From Actinomadura hallensis (GTDB lineage: Bacteria; Actinomycetota; Actinomycetes; Streptosporangiales; Streptosporangiaceae): a stretch of DNA of 64,000 nt. A program made the position numbers and the translations under genes. Where the stretch lies: contig NZ_VFPO01000001.1 of assembly GCF_006716765.1 (NCBI RefSeq), positions 3,720,001 to 3,784,000 of the forward strand, in the 5' to 3' direction. Positions 1 to 7,784 of this stretch are shown here, piece after piece (position 1 is the first letter of the stretch; each line of letters starts with the position of its first letter). The notes under the pieces were generated by a model. It saw nothing but the letters and a program-made list of their open reading frames with translations. It had not been told where the DNA came from and did no database searches.

Positions 1-426
1 GGCATCGTCCACGGCGACTACCGCATCGACAACACCATCCTCGACCTGGAGTCCGGCCCGCGCGTGGCCGCCGTCGTCGACTGGGAGCTGTCCACCATCG
101 GCGACCCCGTCGCGGACGTCGCGATGATGTGCGCCTACCGCCACCCGATCTTCGACCTGATCGTCGGCGAACCCAGCGCCTGGGCGAGCGACCGGCTGCC
201 CCAGCCCGACGACCTGGCGGCGGCCTACGAGGCGGCGGGCGGGGTGCGCCTGGCCGACTGGAACTTCCACCTCGCCCTCGCCTACTTCAAGATCGGCGTC
301 ATCGCAGCCGGCATCGACTACCGCTTCCGCGCCGGCGCCGCCTCCGGCAAGGGCTTCGACACCACCGGCCAAACCGTCGAAACCTACCTGGACCTGGGCC
401 TGAAGACCCTCAACTCCGTCTCCTGA
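1..426 (+). CDS. Phosphotransferase family protein, C-terminal part
   Basis: The reading frame is open from the first base, so the N-terminal half lies outside the window. The visible 141 residues carry the catalytic loop HGDYRIDN (residues 4-11) and the metal-binding VVDWE segment (about residues 25-29), the hallmarks of the aminoglycoside phosphotransferase/choline kinase fold. The GDPVADVAMM stretch after DWE is typical of the subfamily found beside acyl-CoA dehydrogenases in actinobacteria (family knowledge). Substrate unknown. It ends 242 bases before the next gene and shows no coupling to it. The fold is secure; a catabolic rather than resistance role is inference. Confidence 0.85.
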   Translation, partial: GIVHGDYRIDNTILDLESGPRVAAVVDWELSTIGDPVADVAMMCAYRHPIFDLIVGEPSAWASDRLPQPDDLAAAYEAAGGVRLADWNFHLALAYFKIGVIAAGIDYRFRAGAASGKGFDTTGQTVETYLDLGLKTLNSVS

Positions 427-632
427 CCGGTACCGACAGGCGCGTCCGTTGGTCGGCATCCCAGATGCCGGATCCGGCCGAGGCGCCTGAAGCCGAAATC
501 GGCCGACCGGTGACGCGGGCGCAGAAGGCATCACTACGTGACGAGGCGCGGAGCCACGGGTGGCGATCCGGGCTGCCGCGGGATTTAGCCGGAAGGCGAC
601 ACGACGATGACCGGGGCGGCAGCCTGAAGTCT
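427..632. other. Intergenic leader, no gene seen
   Basis: I see no protein-like frame or RNA structure here. The stretch leads into the palindrome at 633-655 and must hold the promoter of the three-gene unit beginning at 669. Confidence 0.5.
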
Positions 633-655
633 CTTTTTGTCAGACTGACAAAAAG
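633..655 (+). promoter_or_regulatory. Perfect palindromic operator upstream of the Nudix regulator
   Basis: Two 11-base arms, CTTTTTGTCAG and CTGACAAAAAG, are perfect inverted repeats around a single central base. The AT-rich arms stand out in a GC-rich context. The site ends 13 bases before the ATG of the NrtR-like regulator at 669, so binding there would block transcription or translation start. Autoregulation by that protein is the simplest reading (inference). Confidence 0.75.
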
Positions 656-668
656 TTAGGTTCGGCGC

Positions 669-1403
669 ATGGCCGAGGACCGCTGGACGCCGCCCGAAGT
701 CATGCTCGCCGTCGATCTGGTGATCTTGACGCTGCGCGAGTCGCTCCTCCATGTGCTGCTGGTCCGGCGCGGCATCGACCCTTACGCGGGAGCTTGGGCC
801 CTGCCGGGCGGCTTTCTGCAGCACGTCGAAGAGGACATCACCGCCGCGGCCCGGCGAGAACTCGCGGAGGAGACCGCCATGGAGGCCGAGACGCTGCATC
901 TGGAGCACCTGGGCGTCTACGGTGCTCCGCACCGGGATCCGCGGGGACGCGTGGTGTCCGTCGCCTTCCTGGCGATCGCACCCAGGCTCCCCGAACCGAC
1001 CGCCGGAACCGACGCGGCCGGTGCCCAGTGGCAGCCGGTGGACCGGGTGCTCTCCGGCGGCCTGGACCTCGCCTTCGACCACCTGCGGATCGTCGAGGAC
1101 GGCGTCGAGAGGGCCCGTGCCAAGCTCGAGTACTCGTCGCTCGCGACGGCGTTCTGCGGCCCGAAGTTCACGATCACCGAGCTCCAGCGGGTCTACGAGG
1201 CGGTGTGGGGGATACGCCTCGACCCCCGCAACTTCTACCGCAAGGTCCAGAGGACCAGCGGCTTCATCGTGGCCGCCGGTCCGGACCGCAAAGGTGCGAC
1301 CGGGAGGCCCGCCCGGCTGTTCAAAGCGGGTCCGCAGCAGGTCCTGAATCCGCCGATGGTCCGGCCGGTCTCACCGTCGAACTCGAGGGGATCCGAACAA
1401 TGA
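669..1403 (+). CDS. Nudix domain transcriptional regulator, NrtR-like
   Basis: A 244-residue protein with an N-terminal Nudix hydrolase domain (about residues 10-140) and a C-terminal winged helix (about 150-220; FTITELQRVYEAVWG and NFYRKVQR). This is the architecture of NrtR regulators, which bind ADP-ribose or related NAD metabolites. The Nudix box is LPGGFL...RRELAEETAM: the catalytic REL-AEE core (63-68) is intact, the usual Gly two residues later is Ala, and there is one extra residue between the first Glu and the Arg, so hydrolysis may be weak. The start follows the palindrome at 633-655. Its stop overlaps the next ATG (ATGA), so the three genes 669-4533 are translationally coupled. A regulator of the two downstream proteins is likely; a catalytic role cannot be excluded. 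Confidence 0.85.
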   Translation: MAEDRWTPPEVMLAVDLVILTLRESLLHVLLVRRGIDPYAGAWALPGGFLQHVEEDITAAARRELAEETAMEAETLHLEHLGVYGAPHRDPRGRVVSVAFLAIAPRLPEPTAGTDAAGAQWQPVDRVLSGGLDLAFDHLRIVEDGVERARAKLEYSSLATAFCGPKFTITELQRVYEAVWGIRLDPRNFYRKVQRTSGFIVAAGPDRKGATGRPARLFKAGPQQVLNPPMVRPVSPSNSRGSEQ

Positions 1404-2548
1404 GCGACATTCCGATCGTCGTTCTCACGGCACTCGACGTGGAGTACGAGGCCGTCCGCAGGCTTCTGGAGAGACCGCAGCCGCACACGCACCCGCAGGG
1501 CACACGTTTCGAGGTGGGCCTGCTGGCGGGCGGCCGGGCGCGCATCGCATTGGGCCTCGTCGGAAAGGGCAACCAGCCCGCGGCGGTACTGGCCGAACGC
1601 GCCGTCAACGAGTTCTCTCCGGCGGCGTTGCTGTTCGTGGGGGTCGCCGGGGCACTTCACTCCGACATCGCCATCGGCGACGTGGTGGTGGCCACCCACA
1701 TTTACGCGTTCCACGGCGGAACGAGTGAAGACGACGGGTTCAAGAGCCGCCCCCGCGTCTGGGAGGTGTCGCACAGCGCCGACCAGATGGCCCGGCACAT
1801 TGCGCGCGAAGGCGCCTGGGCGGACGGTCTCGACGGCAAGGAACCCAAGGTGCACTTCGGACCGATCGCAGCGGGCGAAGTGGTGCTGAACTCGACGACT
1901 TCGCCGCACGCGCATTGGATCCGGCAGACCTACAACGACGCGCGCGCAATAGAGATGGAAGGCGCGGGAGTGGCTCAGGCCGCTCATCTCAACAGATCTC
2001 TGCCCGTGGTCGTGATCCGGGGCATCAGCGATCACGCCGACGGCACCAAGGAGAGCGCGGACCGGGCGCAATGGCAGGAGCGCGCGGTGGCCCGCGCAGC
2101 GGCGTTCACCGCCGCACTGGCAGAGGCCCTGGCCGCCGAGGAGCCGCCACGGCGCGGACCGGCCGATACGAAAGAGACACCGGAGATGAGCCAGACGATC
2201 AGCAACGTCGCCAAGGACAACGCACGGGTGGGCGTGCAGGCCGGACACGTGCAGGGAGGCATCCGAATGTCCGCCGGGAGGGAAGATCCCGTCGACCCCG
2301 CTGCGGCGATCGCCGAACTCGCCGTCCGGCTCCGGCGGGCACGGACGGCGGGCCAACTCGACGAGGACACCTACCGTGCGGCCGAGGCGGAACTCACCAC
2401 CGCCCGTGAGACCCTGCGCACGACGGGCCCGCAGGACGTCGGTGCGGTGACGCTGGCGCTGAAGAAGGTGCGAGGGCTCGTCGGCGACGTGGCCGCCCTG
2501 TCCGCGGAAGTGGCGAGCGTCATCGCCCTGATCCAAGGCCTGTCATGA
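1400..2548 (+). CDS. MTA/SAH nucleosidase-like protein with C-terminal conflict-system motif
   Basis: Residues 1-250 form a PNP/UDP-phosphorylase fold related to 5'-methylthioadenosine/S-adenosylhomocysteine nucleosidase. The GVAGAL loop, the ribose-binding AIEMEGAGVA and the purine-contacting RGISDHAD motif are all intact, so it probably cleaves an N-glycosidic bond of a nucleoside or nucleotide. Beyond the enzyme (from about residue 263, where an internal ATG at 2186 could give a separate short product) comes a VGVQAGHVQGGI motif and a helical tail to residue 382. Similar 'VxVQAGxVxGG' motifs occur in predicted actinobacterial conflict/STAND proteins (from memory of the family). It starts within the preceding stop (ATGA) and overlaps the next gene the same way. 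Effector of a defence or stress module is my inference. Confidence 0.8.
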   Translation: MSDIPIVVLTALDVEYEAVRRLLERPQPHTHPQGTRFEVGLLAGGRARIALGLVGKGNQPAAVLAERAVNEFSPAALLFVGVAGALHSDIAIGDVVVATHIYAFHGGTSEDDGFKSRPRVWEVSHSADQMARHIAREGAWADGLDGKEPKVHFGPIAAGEVVLNSTTSPHAHWIRQTYNDARAIEMEGAGVAQAAHLNRSLPVVVIRGISDHADGTKESADRAQWQERAVARAAAFTAALAEALAAEEPPRRGPADTKETPEMSQTISNVAKDNARVGVQAGHVQGGIRMSAGREDPVDPAAAIAELAVRLRRARTAGQLDEDTYRAAEAELTTARETLRTTGPQDVGAVTLALKKVRGLVGDVAALSAEVASVIALIQGLS

Positions 2549-4533
2549 CCGCCCAGGGGACCGCCGCCGCAACGAATGAGACCGCGACGAACTACGCCGG
2601 AGGCTCCTCCCACGTGGGGGTCCAGGCGGGAGTCGTGCACGGCGACGTCAACGTCTATGAGACTCCGGCCGGCGCATCGCCCGCGGAGATGTTCGAGATC
2701 GGTGCCCGACTGCTCGCGGGCGGCATGCCCGGCAAGGCGCGCGAGCTCATCGGCAAGGCCGTCATGGAGGGCGGTCTGACCGGCAACCGGGTCTGCTTTC
2801 ACTGGCAACTCGCCCTCGTCAGCGGCAGGACACGGCACGAGATGTCACAGGAGCACCTCACGATGCTGCGTCATGCACCGACGGCCTGCAACGTCACCGG
2901 CGGCGACGCATGGGCGGACGGAGTCCGGACCCTGTGCCGGTTGCTGGACTCCGCCCAGCGACACGACGAGGACCTGCGCCCCCTGCTCAAGGACCTCGAC
3001 GAGCTCGCAGACCCGCAGCGCTCCATGATCCTTCGACACGTCCAGCTGTTCCTCGAAGGACCGCTTGAAGACGACATGTGGCGCCGCGCCCTCGACAGCG
3101 CCAAGCGGGAACGGATGGCGAACGCCCGAGCCGACCGCGTGTGGAAGTTCTTCGAGCCGCGGCCTGTCGGGCCGCGGGTCCGCGAACCACGGCCACCGGA
3201 CATCACGACCGGGACCTGGGCTCAGGCGCTGGTGTCGACGGCCGTTCTGACCGCGGCCTCGCTCCACATCGCCTACCTGCTGGCGCGAGAGCTTCAGGCG
3301 GTCGCCATCCTTGCGTACCTGGTGAGCATCGGTGCCGGCTACTGCGCCGCGCGGGGCGGAGTGGACTGGCGCTTCCGCGCGGAGAGGCGCCGTGAGAAGG
3401 ACGAGCGGCTTGCGCCATGGCGGCGGACCCGGAACGCCCCCTCCGGAGGCTTCGCCGACGACGTGGACCGGAGCTTCCGTCACTACTTCGCCAGGTACGT
3501 GCCACGTGACACCCCCAGGTCGGTGTGGCTGGCCGAGACCGCGGGGATCCGCAGATGCCTGCGCGACGAGATCGTGGAGCTCTACAGGGAGCAGCGGATC
3601 GGCGTCGAGAGGATCTCCTGGCTGATCCGCTACCGGGTCGGCGACGTCAGGAAGCGGTGGGAGAACGGCACTCTGTGGGACTACCGCCGAGAACTCTCCA
3701 CTCCCCCGGCCACCAAACTGCTGACTTTAGGAGGCCTCGCCCTCTTCTTTCCCGCGGTCGTCCGAATGCTGGCGAGCGCAATGGAAATCGACCCGCTCAG
3801 CGTGATCCGTTCTACGGCCTTCGCCTTGCCGGCCGGTGTGATCGCCAGCCGGGCGTGGCTTCGCATCCTCCTGGAGAGACGCCGGCATGCAGCCGATCAT
3901 GCAGAGGTGTCGCGGATCCGGAAGGACTGCGAATCGGCCTACCGGCGCTGGAAAGCAAAACTGGCGGACAAACCCGATGACTCGGAGATGGCCGCTTGGC
4001 TGGACTGCGACCGGAAGATGCTTTTGGACGAGGCACTGCGTCATTACCGGTTGAGCATGAGCAGCCTCATCGCCCATGCGTTCATCGAGACGCCCGCCCG
4101 CCCCGGCAGGAGCGCACGCGTACGCAGCGGCCCCTGGCGCCACGAACGCTACAAGCTGCTCCTCTTCCTCCTCACCACGGACGGGGTTCGTCAGGTCAAC
4201 GCCGAACTCGATTTCACACAGGGGACGCTTCACGACCGGGACCGAACCAACTATCGATACGAAGCGGTCACCGCAGTACGGGTGCGCCAAACGGACGATG
4301 ACGAACACGATTTCAAGCTCAGTCTCGTCAACGGTGAGGAGATCCACATCCCGGCAATGGCGCCGGAGGCGGAGAGACTCCAGGATGAGCCGAGCGGCGT
4401 CGTGTCGGAAGTGACGCGGGACGCGGCGAACCTCCGTCACACTTTGCACGTCATGGAGGGAATCGCTGCGGAAGGCAAGAGATGGATTATACGAGAACGC
4501 CAGCGCGCGGAACAGACAGCGGCCGATCATTAG
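2545..4533 (+). CDS. Four-helix membrane protein sharing the VGVQAG motif
   Basis: A 662-residue protein of no family I recognise. Near its N-terminus (about residues 23-37) it repeats the HVGVQAGVVHGDV motif seen in the preceding nucleosidase-like protein, so the two probably share a partner or assemble together. A helical region (40-215) follows, then a transmembrane hairpin (about 225-270), a charged cytoplasmic middle, a second hairpin (about 391-443), and a basic C-terminal domain. The start overlaps the previous stop (ATGA). It could be a membrane sensor or a membrane-damaging effector; the sequence does not decide. It ends in a convergent gap before the TetR gene. Confidence 0.7.
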   Translation: MTAQGTAAATNETATNYAGGSSHVGVQAGVVHGDVNVYETPAGASPAEMFEIGARLLAGGMPGKARELIGKAVMEGGLTGNRVCFHWQLALVSGRTRHEMSQEHLTMLRHAPTACNVTGGDAWADGVRTLCRLLDSAQRHDEDLRPLLKDLDELADPQRSMILRHVQLFLEGPLEDDMWRRALDSAKRERMANARADRVWKFFEPRPVGPRVREPRPPDITTGTWAQALVSTAVLTAASLHIAYLLARELQAVAILAYLVSIGAGYCAARGGVDWRFRAERRREKDERLAPWRRTRNAPSGGFADDVDRSFRHYFARYVPRDTPRSVWLAETAGIRRCLRDEIVELYREQRIGVERISWLIRYRVGDVRKRWENGTLWDYRRELSTPPATKLLTLGGLALFFPAVVRMLASAMEIDPLSVIRSTAFALPAGVIASRAWLRILLERRRHAADHAEVSRIRKDCESAYRRWKAKLADKPDDSEMAAWLDCDRKMLLDEALRHYRLSMSSLIAHAFIETPARPGRSARVRSGPWRHERYKLLLFLLTTDGVRQVNAELDFTQGTLHDRDRTNYRYEAVTAVRVRQTDDDEHDFKLSLVNGEEIHIPAMAPEAERLQDEPSGVVSEVTRDAANLRHTLHVMEGIAAEGKRWIIRERQRAEQTAADH

Positions 4534-4651
4534 CCTGGGAAAAAGAGCAGGAGCGAAATCCGCCGAGACGGCCGGGTGAGAATTCAACCGGCCCCGGTGG
4601 CGCACGGCCTGCGGCTGTGGTCAAGGGCCGGTCCAGCCCGCGACCGGGATT

Positions 4652-5341
4652 TCAGGGGCGGGGGTCGAGGTAGTGGGCTACTGATTCGGCGAGGACGGCT
4701 CGGGCGTCGTCGATGTCGGTCCAGGTGCTCAGGTGCTTTTCCAGGTAGAGGCCGTTGACGGCGGCCGGCAGGAGGTGGCGCACGCGCTCCAGGCGGTAGG
4801 CGTCCACGACGAGGCCGCGGAACGCCCGCGCGTACGCGCGCCGCCACCGGCGGTCCCAGAGGGCGAGCTGTTCGGCCGTCCGTGGGTACGACCGGGTGAG
4901 CTCGGCCGTGTTGCGGGGCAGCAGGCTCCGCAGCGTCGCCACCGCGCGGCCGGGGGTCGAGTCGAGGCCGGACCAGAGGGCGTCGACGATCCGGTTCATC
5001 CGCTCGGCGACGGACCCGTCGTCCATGTCCTTCCAGGGAAGCATGTCGCCCTGGCCCGCCAGTTCCTCGAGGACCGCGGCCCAGAGCCCGTCGACGCCGC
5101 CGAACTGGTGCTGGACCGTCCCCCAGGTGACTCCGGCCCGTTTCGCGATGAGGTTGGCGCTCGCCTCGCCGCCGCGCTCGCTGTCGGCGAGGACGTCGAT
5201 CGCGGTCCCGATCACCCGGGCGCGCGTCTCCAGGCCCCGCCGGTTGAGCCGGGCGCCCCTCGCGTTGAGCGGGCGGCCGGTGACGCCGCGGCTCTCCGCC
5301 TCCTCCCGCGGGGCGCCCTGGACGGACGTGGGCTCGGTCAC
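4652..5341 (-). CDS. TetR/AcrR family regulator
   Basis: A 229-residue protein with a typical TetR N-terminal helix-turn-helix (about residues 36-85: TRARVIGTAIDVLAD, NLIAKRAGVTWGTVQHQFGG) and an all-helical ligand domain. The start at 5341 follows a 30-residue polar leader; a later start is possible. It is divergent from the thioesterase at 5454, with the palindrome 5397-5412 between them, so it likely represses itself and that gene (inference). Ligand unknown; an acyl-CoA is a reasonable guess from the neighbour. Confidence 0.85.
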   Translation of the reverse strand: MTEPTSVQGAPREEAESRGVTGRPLNARGARLNRRGLETRARVIGTAIDVLADSERGGEASANLIAKRAGVTWGTVQHQFGGVDGLWAAVLEELAGQGDMLPWKDMDDGSVAERMNRIVDALWSGLDSTPGRAVATLRSLLPRNTAELTRSYPRTAEQLALWDRRWRRAYARAFRGLVVDAYRLERVRHLLPAAVNGLYLEKHLSTWTDIDDARAVLAESVAHYLDPRP

Positions 5342-5396
5342 GCAGAGGATTGTAGGCCGGGCGGTGCGGCGGCGACGGAGTGCCGGCCCATGTGGT

Positions 5397-5412
5397 CATA
5401 GACACATCTATG
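5397..5412. promoter_or_regulatory. Inverted repeat between TetR gene and thioesterase gene
   Basis: CATAGA and TCTATG are perfect 6-base inverted arms around CACA, placed in the 112-base divergent spacer. A TATAAG box (5439-5444) lies just downstream, close to the ATG at 5454. The arms are short, so TetR binding is only a suggestion. Confidence 0.4.
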
Positions 5413-5453
5413 TGAATTGGTGGGCCCGGGCGTCCCGGTATAAGTTCGGGCGC

Positions 5454-6128
5454 ATGACGAGCCGCCGTTCCTCCCTCGACGCGTCCGCGGCGCACGCCGG
5501 CGGTTTCTTCCTCGACGACACGCCCACCGAGGAGGTCGACCGCCGGGAAGCGGTGCTGGAGTCGCTGGCCGGCACCGTCCGCGACCTGGTCGACGCCGCG
5601 ATCCGCACGACGGTCGAGGACGAGGAGGTCCTGCGGGTCCGCGACGACCTCGCCGCGCTCGTCGCGAGGCTGCGCGCCTCCCAGCTGCCCGGTCCGGCCG
5701 GGGTCAGGTTCAACGCCGACCGGCGGTCCTGGAACTGGGGCAACGCCGTGGTGGGCGCGGCGAACGGGATCGCCCCGCCCCTCCGCGTCGTCCACGGCCC
5801 GGACGGCTGCCACGCCGACGTGCGTCTGGGCGCGGCCTACGAGGGTCCCCCGGGGCTGGTGCACGGCGGGGTGTCCGCCATGCTCCTCGACCACATCATG
5901 GGCGAGACGGCGTCCGGTAGGCGCCGGACGGCCTTCACGGGGACGCTCACCATGCGCTACCGGCGCGGCACGCCCCTCGGCCCGCTCCGCCTCGAGGCGA
6001 GGGTCGTCCGCGAGGAGGGCCGCAAGATCTTCGTGGACGGCTCGATCTCCGACGCCGGCGGCGTGACCGTCGAGGCCGAGGGGATCTTCATTCAGCCCGC
6101 GGGCACTCCCGAGTTCCCACGCACATAG
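5454..6128 (+). CDS. Hotdog-fold thioesterase (PaaI-like)
   Basis: A 224-residue protein. A helical N-terminal stretch (1-80) precedes a hotdog domain (about 100-215) with the family signature GPPGLVHGGVSAMLLDHIMG; the HGG-loop and acidic residue on the long helix are those used to hydrolyse acyl-CoA thioesters in PaaI/HGG thioesterases. I start it at ATG 5454, just after a TATAAG box, because the upstream in-frame sequence lies opposite the TetR gene. It is divergent from the TetR gene at 4652-5341, its probable regulator. Exact acyl substrate unknown. Confidence 0.85.
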   Translation: MTSRRSSLDASAAHAGGFFLDDTPTEEVDRREAVLESLAGTVRDLVDAAIRTTVEDEEVLRVRDDLAALVARLRASQLPGPAGVRFNADRRSWNWGNAVVGAANGIAPPLRVVHGPDGCHADVRLGAAYEGPPGLVHGGVSAMLLDHIMGETASGRRRTAFTGTLTMRYRRGTPLGPLRLEARVVREEGRKIFVDGSISDAGGVTVEAEGIFIQPAGTPEFPRT

Positions 6129-6142
6129 AGCCCGCTACGCGT

Positions 6143-7063
6143 TCACTCCGCAACCGGCTCGGGACCCGCCGCCCTCCCGGCGGGGCGGTAGCGCTCCTTG
6201 CGGGTCTTGGCGCCGATGATGCGCAGCTGGGTGAGCAGCATCCACTGGTCGAGTCGCCGCGGAACCACGCGAGCCGAGGCGCGGATCAGCGCCGCCATGC
6301 GGTCGAAGCGCCGCTGCTCGCGCGCGGACCACGCGATGCCGAAGCGGGTCCGGACGGACTCGGGCAGGCAGCCGATCGCCACCAGCGTCCCCAGCGGCCG
6401 CAGGACCGGCCGCGCCGCCCGGACGGCCGCGGACGGCACGAACGGGACGGCGCCGATGCCCTCCGTGCGGGCGATCTCGATGGACCGGGCGGCGGGAGCG
6501 GTCATCTCCAGGCGTTCGGCGCAGAACGCGTCGAACGTCTCCCGGAAGGCCGCGTAGTCGGGAGGCACCGGGCGCATGCTCACGCCGTACCGCGCGTACC
6601 AGGCGACCGTCCCGGCGTAGAGGCGGTCGTGGTCGGCGGCGGTGAGCGCGCCGGCCGGGAAGAACAGCTCGGCCGTCCGGAACATGTGCCAGGTGAACGT
6701 GGCGTGCGCCCACCAGAACGTCTCGGGGTCCAGGGCGTGGAACCTACGGCCTGAGGAGTCCACGCCCTTGATGTCGAGGTGCAGGTCGCGGATCCTGCGG
6801 GCGCGCTCCGGCCCGTCCGGCTCGAAGATCGTGGCCCAGATCTGCGGGACCGACCGCCAGATCCGGCCGAACGGGTCGTCGAAGAAGCCGGACTGCTCGG
6901 CCACGGCCGTGCCGAGCGGCGGGTACATCAGCTGCAGCAGCCCGGTCGCGCCGCCCGGGAGCGCCGCCCGCGAGTCGCCGGCGATCCGCCACAGCAGCGA
7001 CTGCGGGCCGATGGGTTCGGCGGACCGCGCGGACCGGTCATCGAGGTACTCAGTTGCCGCCAT
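6143..7063 (-). CDS. MpaB-type oxygenase family protein (DUF2236)
   Basis: A 306-residue protein with the conserved segments of the DUF2236/MpaB family: an N-terminal SLLWRIAGD region, the DLHLDIKG-type segment, and FWWAHATFTWHMF with the family histidines. Members include the mycophenolate-pathway oxygenase MpaB and latex-cleaving haem enzymes, so an oxidase or oxygenase role is likely, substrate unknown. The start at ATG 7063 is chosen because a strong GAGGAGG site lies just upstream; starts further out fall inside the palindrome 7081-7120. It is divergent from the TetR gene at 7145, which probably represses it. Confidence 0.82.
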   Translation of the reverse strand: MAATEYLDDRSARSAEPIGPQSLLWRIAGDSRAALPGGATGLLQLMYPPLGTAVAEQSGFFDDPFGRIWRSVPQIWATIFEPDGPERARRIRDLHLDIKGVDSSGRRFHALDPETFWWAHATFTWHMFRTAELFFPAGALTAADHDRLYAGTVAWYARYGVSMRPVPPDYAAFRETFDAFCAERLEMTAPAARSIEIARTEGIGAVPFVPSAAVRAARPVLRPLGTLVAIGCLPESVRTRFGIAWSAREQRRFDRMAALIRASARVVPRRLDQWMLLTQLRIIGAKTRKERYRPAGRAAGPEPVAE

Positions 7064-7080
7064 GCCGACCTCCTCACTCC

Positions 7081-7120
7081 GGACACATGCAACAATGACA
7101 CGACAATGTTGCATGTGTCC
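7081..7120. promoter_or_regulatory. Large palindromic operator in divergent promoter
   Basis: GGACACATGCAACA (7081-7094) and TGTTGCATGTGTCC (7107-7120) are perfect 14-base inverted repeats around a 12-base spacer. The site fills most of the gap between the MpaB-like gene (start 7063) and the TetR gene (7145), the classic position for a TetR autoregulatory operator. Confidence 0.8.
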
Positions 7121-7144
7121 AGGGTGATCGGGCGGGACGGCATA

Positions 7145-7750
7145 ATGAGGCGGGTGGACGCCGCGATCGACCTGCCGGACCTCGCCCGGCGCCTGCCGCC
7201 CCCGCCCGCCCGTGAGCTGGGCCCCTGCCTGGACGCCGCGTCACGCTGTCTGGCCCGGCACGGGCTGTCGCGCACCTCGATGGCGGACATCGCCCGGGAG
7301 ATGGGCGTCTCCCGGAGCACCGTCTACCGGCAGGTCGGCTCGGTGGAGAACGCCGCGTGGCTGCTGGCGTCGCGCGACCTGCACGCCTTCTACGGCACGC
7401 TGCCGCAGATGTTCGCCGAGGCCGACGGACCCGAAGTGATCACCCGTCCGCTCGCCGCGCTGCTGCGCCAGGCGTGGGCCAATCCGGTGCTGTCCAAGGT
7501 GCTGCGGGACGAGCCCGACTTCGTCGGCCGGGCTCTCGGCGAGCACGCCGGCCCCATGCTCGATCAAGGCGCCAGGATGCTGGCCCCGCTTTACCAGAGC
7601 CTGATGGACGCCGGACGCATCCGCCGCCAGGACCCCCTCGTCCTCGCCCACTGGCTCCTGCGGGTCTTCATGATGCTGGTGATCGCCCCTCCGCCCGCCG
7701 ACGTGGACGCCCTCCTGGAGGAGATGCTCCTCCCGGCCCTGAAACCCTGA
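7145..7750 (+). CDS. TetR/AcrR family regulator
   Basis: A 201-residue protein from ATG 7145. The helix-turn-helix occupies about residues 24-75 (ASRCLARHGLSRTSMADI, REMGVSRSTVYRQVGS), followed by a helical ligand domain. An in-frame ATG at 7106 also exists, but it lies inside the 14-base-arm palindrome, so the later start is preferred. Divergent transcription with the MpaB-like oxygenase and the operator between them argue that this protein controls that pair (inference). Confidence 0.85.
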   Translation: MRRVDAAIDLPDLARRLPPPPARELGPCLDAASRCLARHGLSRTSMADIAREMGVSRSTVYRQVGSVENAAWLLASRDLHAFYGTLPQMFAEADGPEVITRPLAALLRQAWANPVLSKVLRDEPDFVGRALGEHAGPMLDQGARMLAPLYQSLMDAGRIRRQDPLVLAHWLLRVFMMLVIAPPPADVDALLEEMLLPALKP

Positions 7751-7784
7751 CCCAACATGGTCTCGGCCTGCCGTCGACCCAGGG

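Noticed and set aside
4570..4593. Hairpin GGCCGG/CCGGCC as terminator between convergent genes
   Set aside because: Only six base pairs with a 12-base loop and no T-run; such pairs arise by chance in GC-rich DNA.
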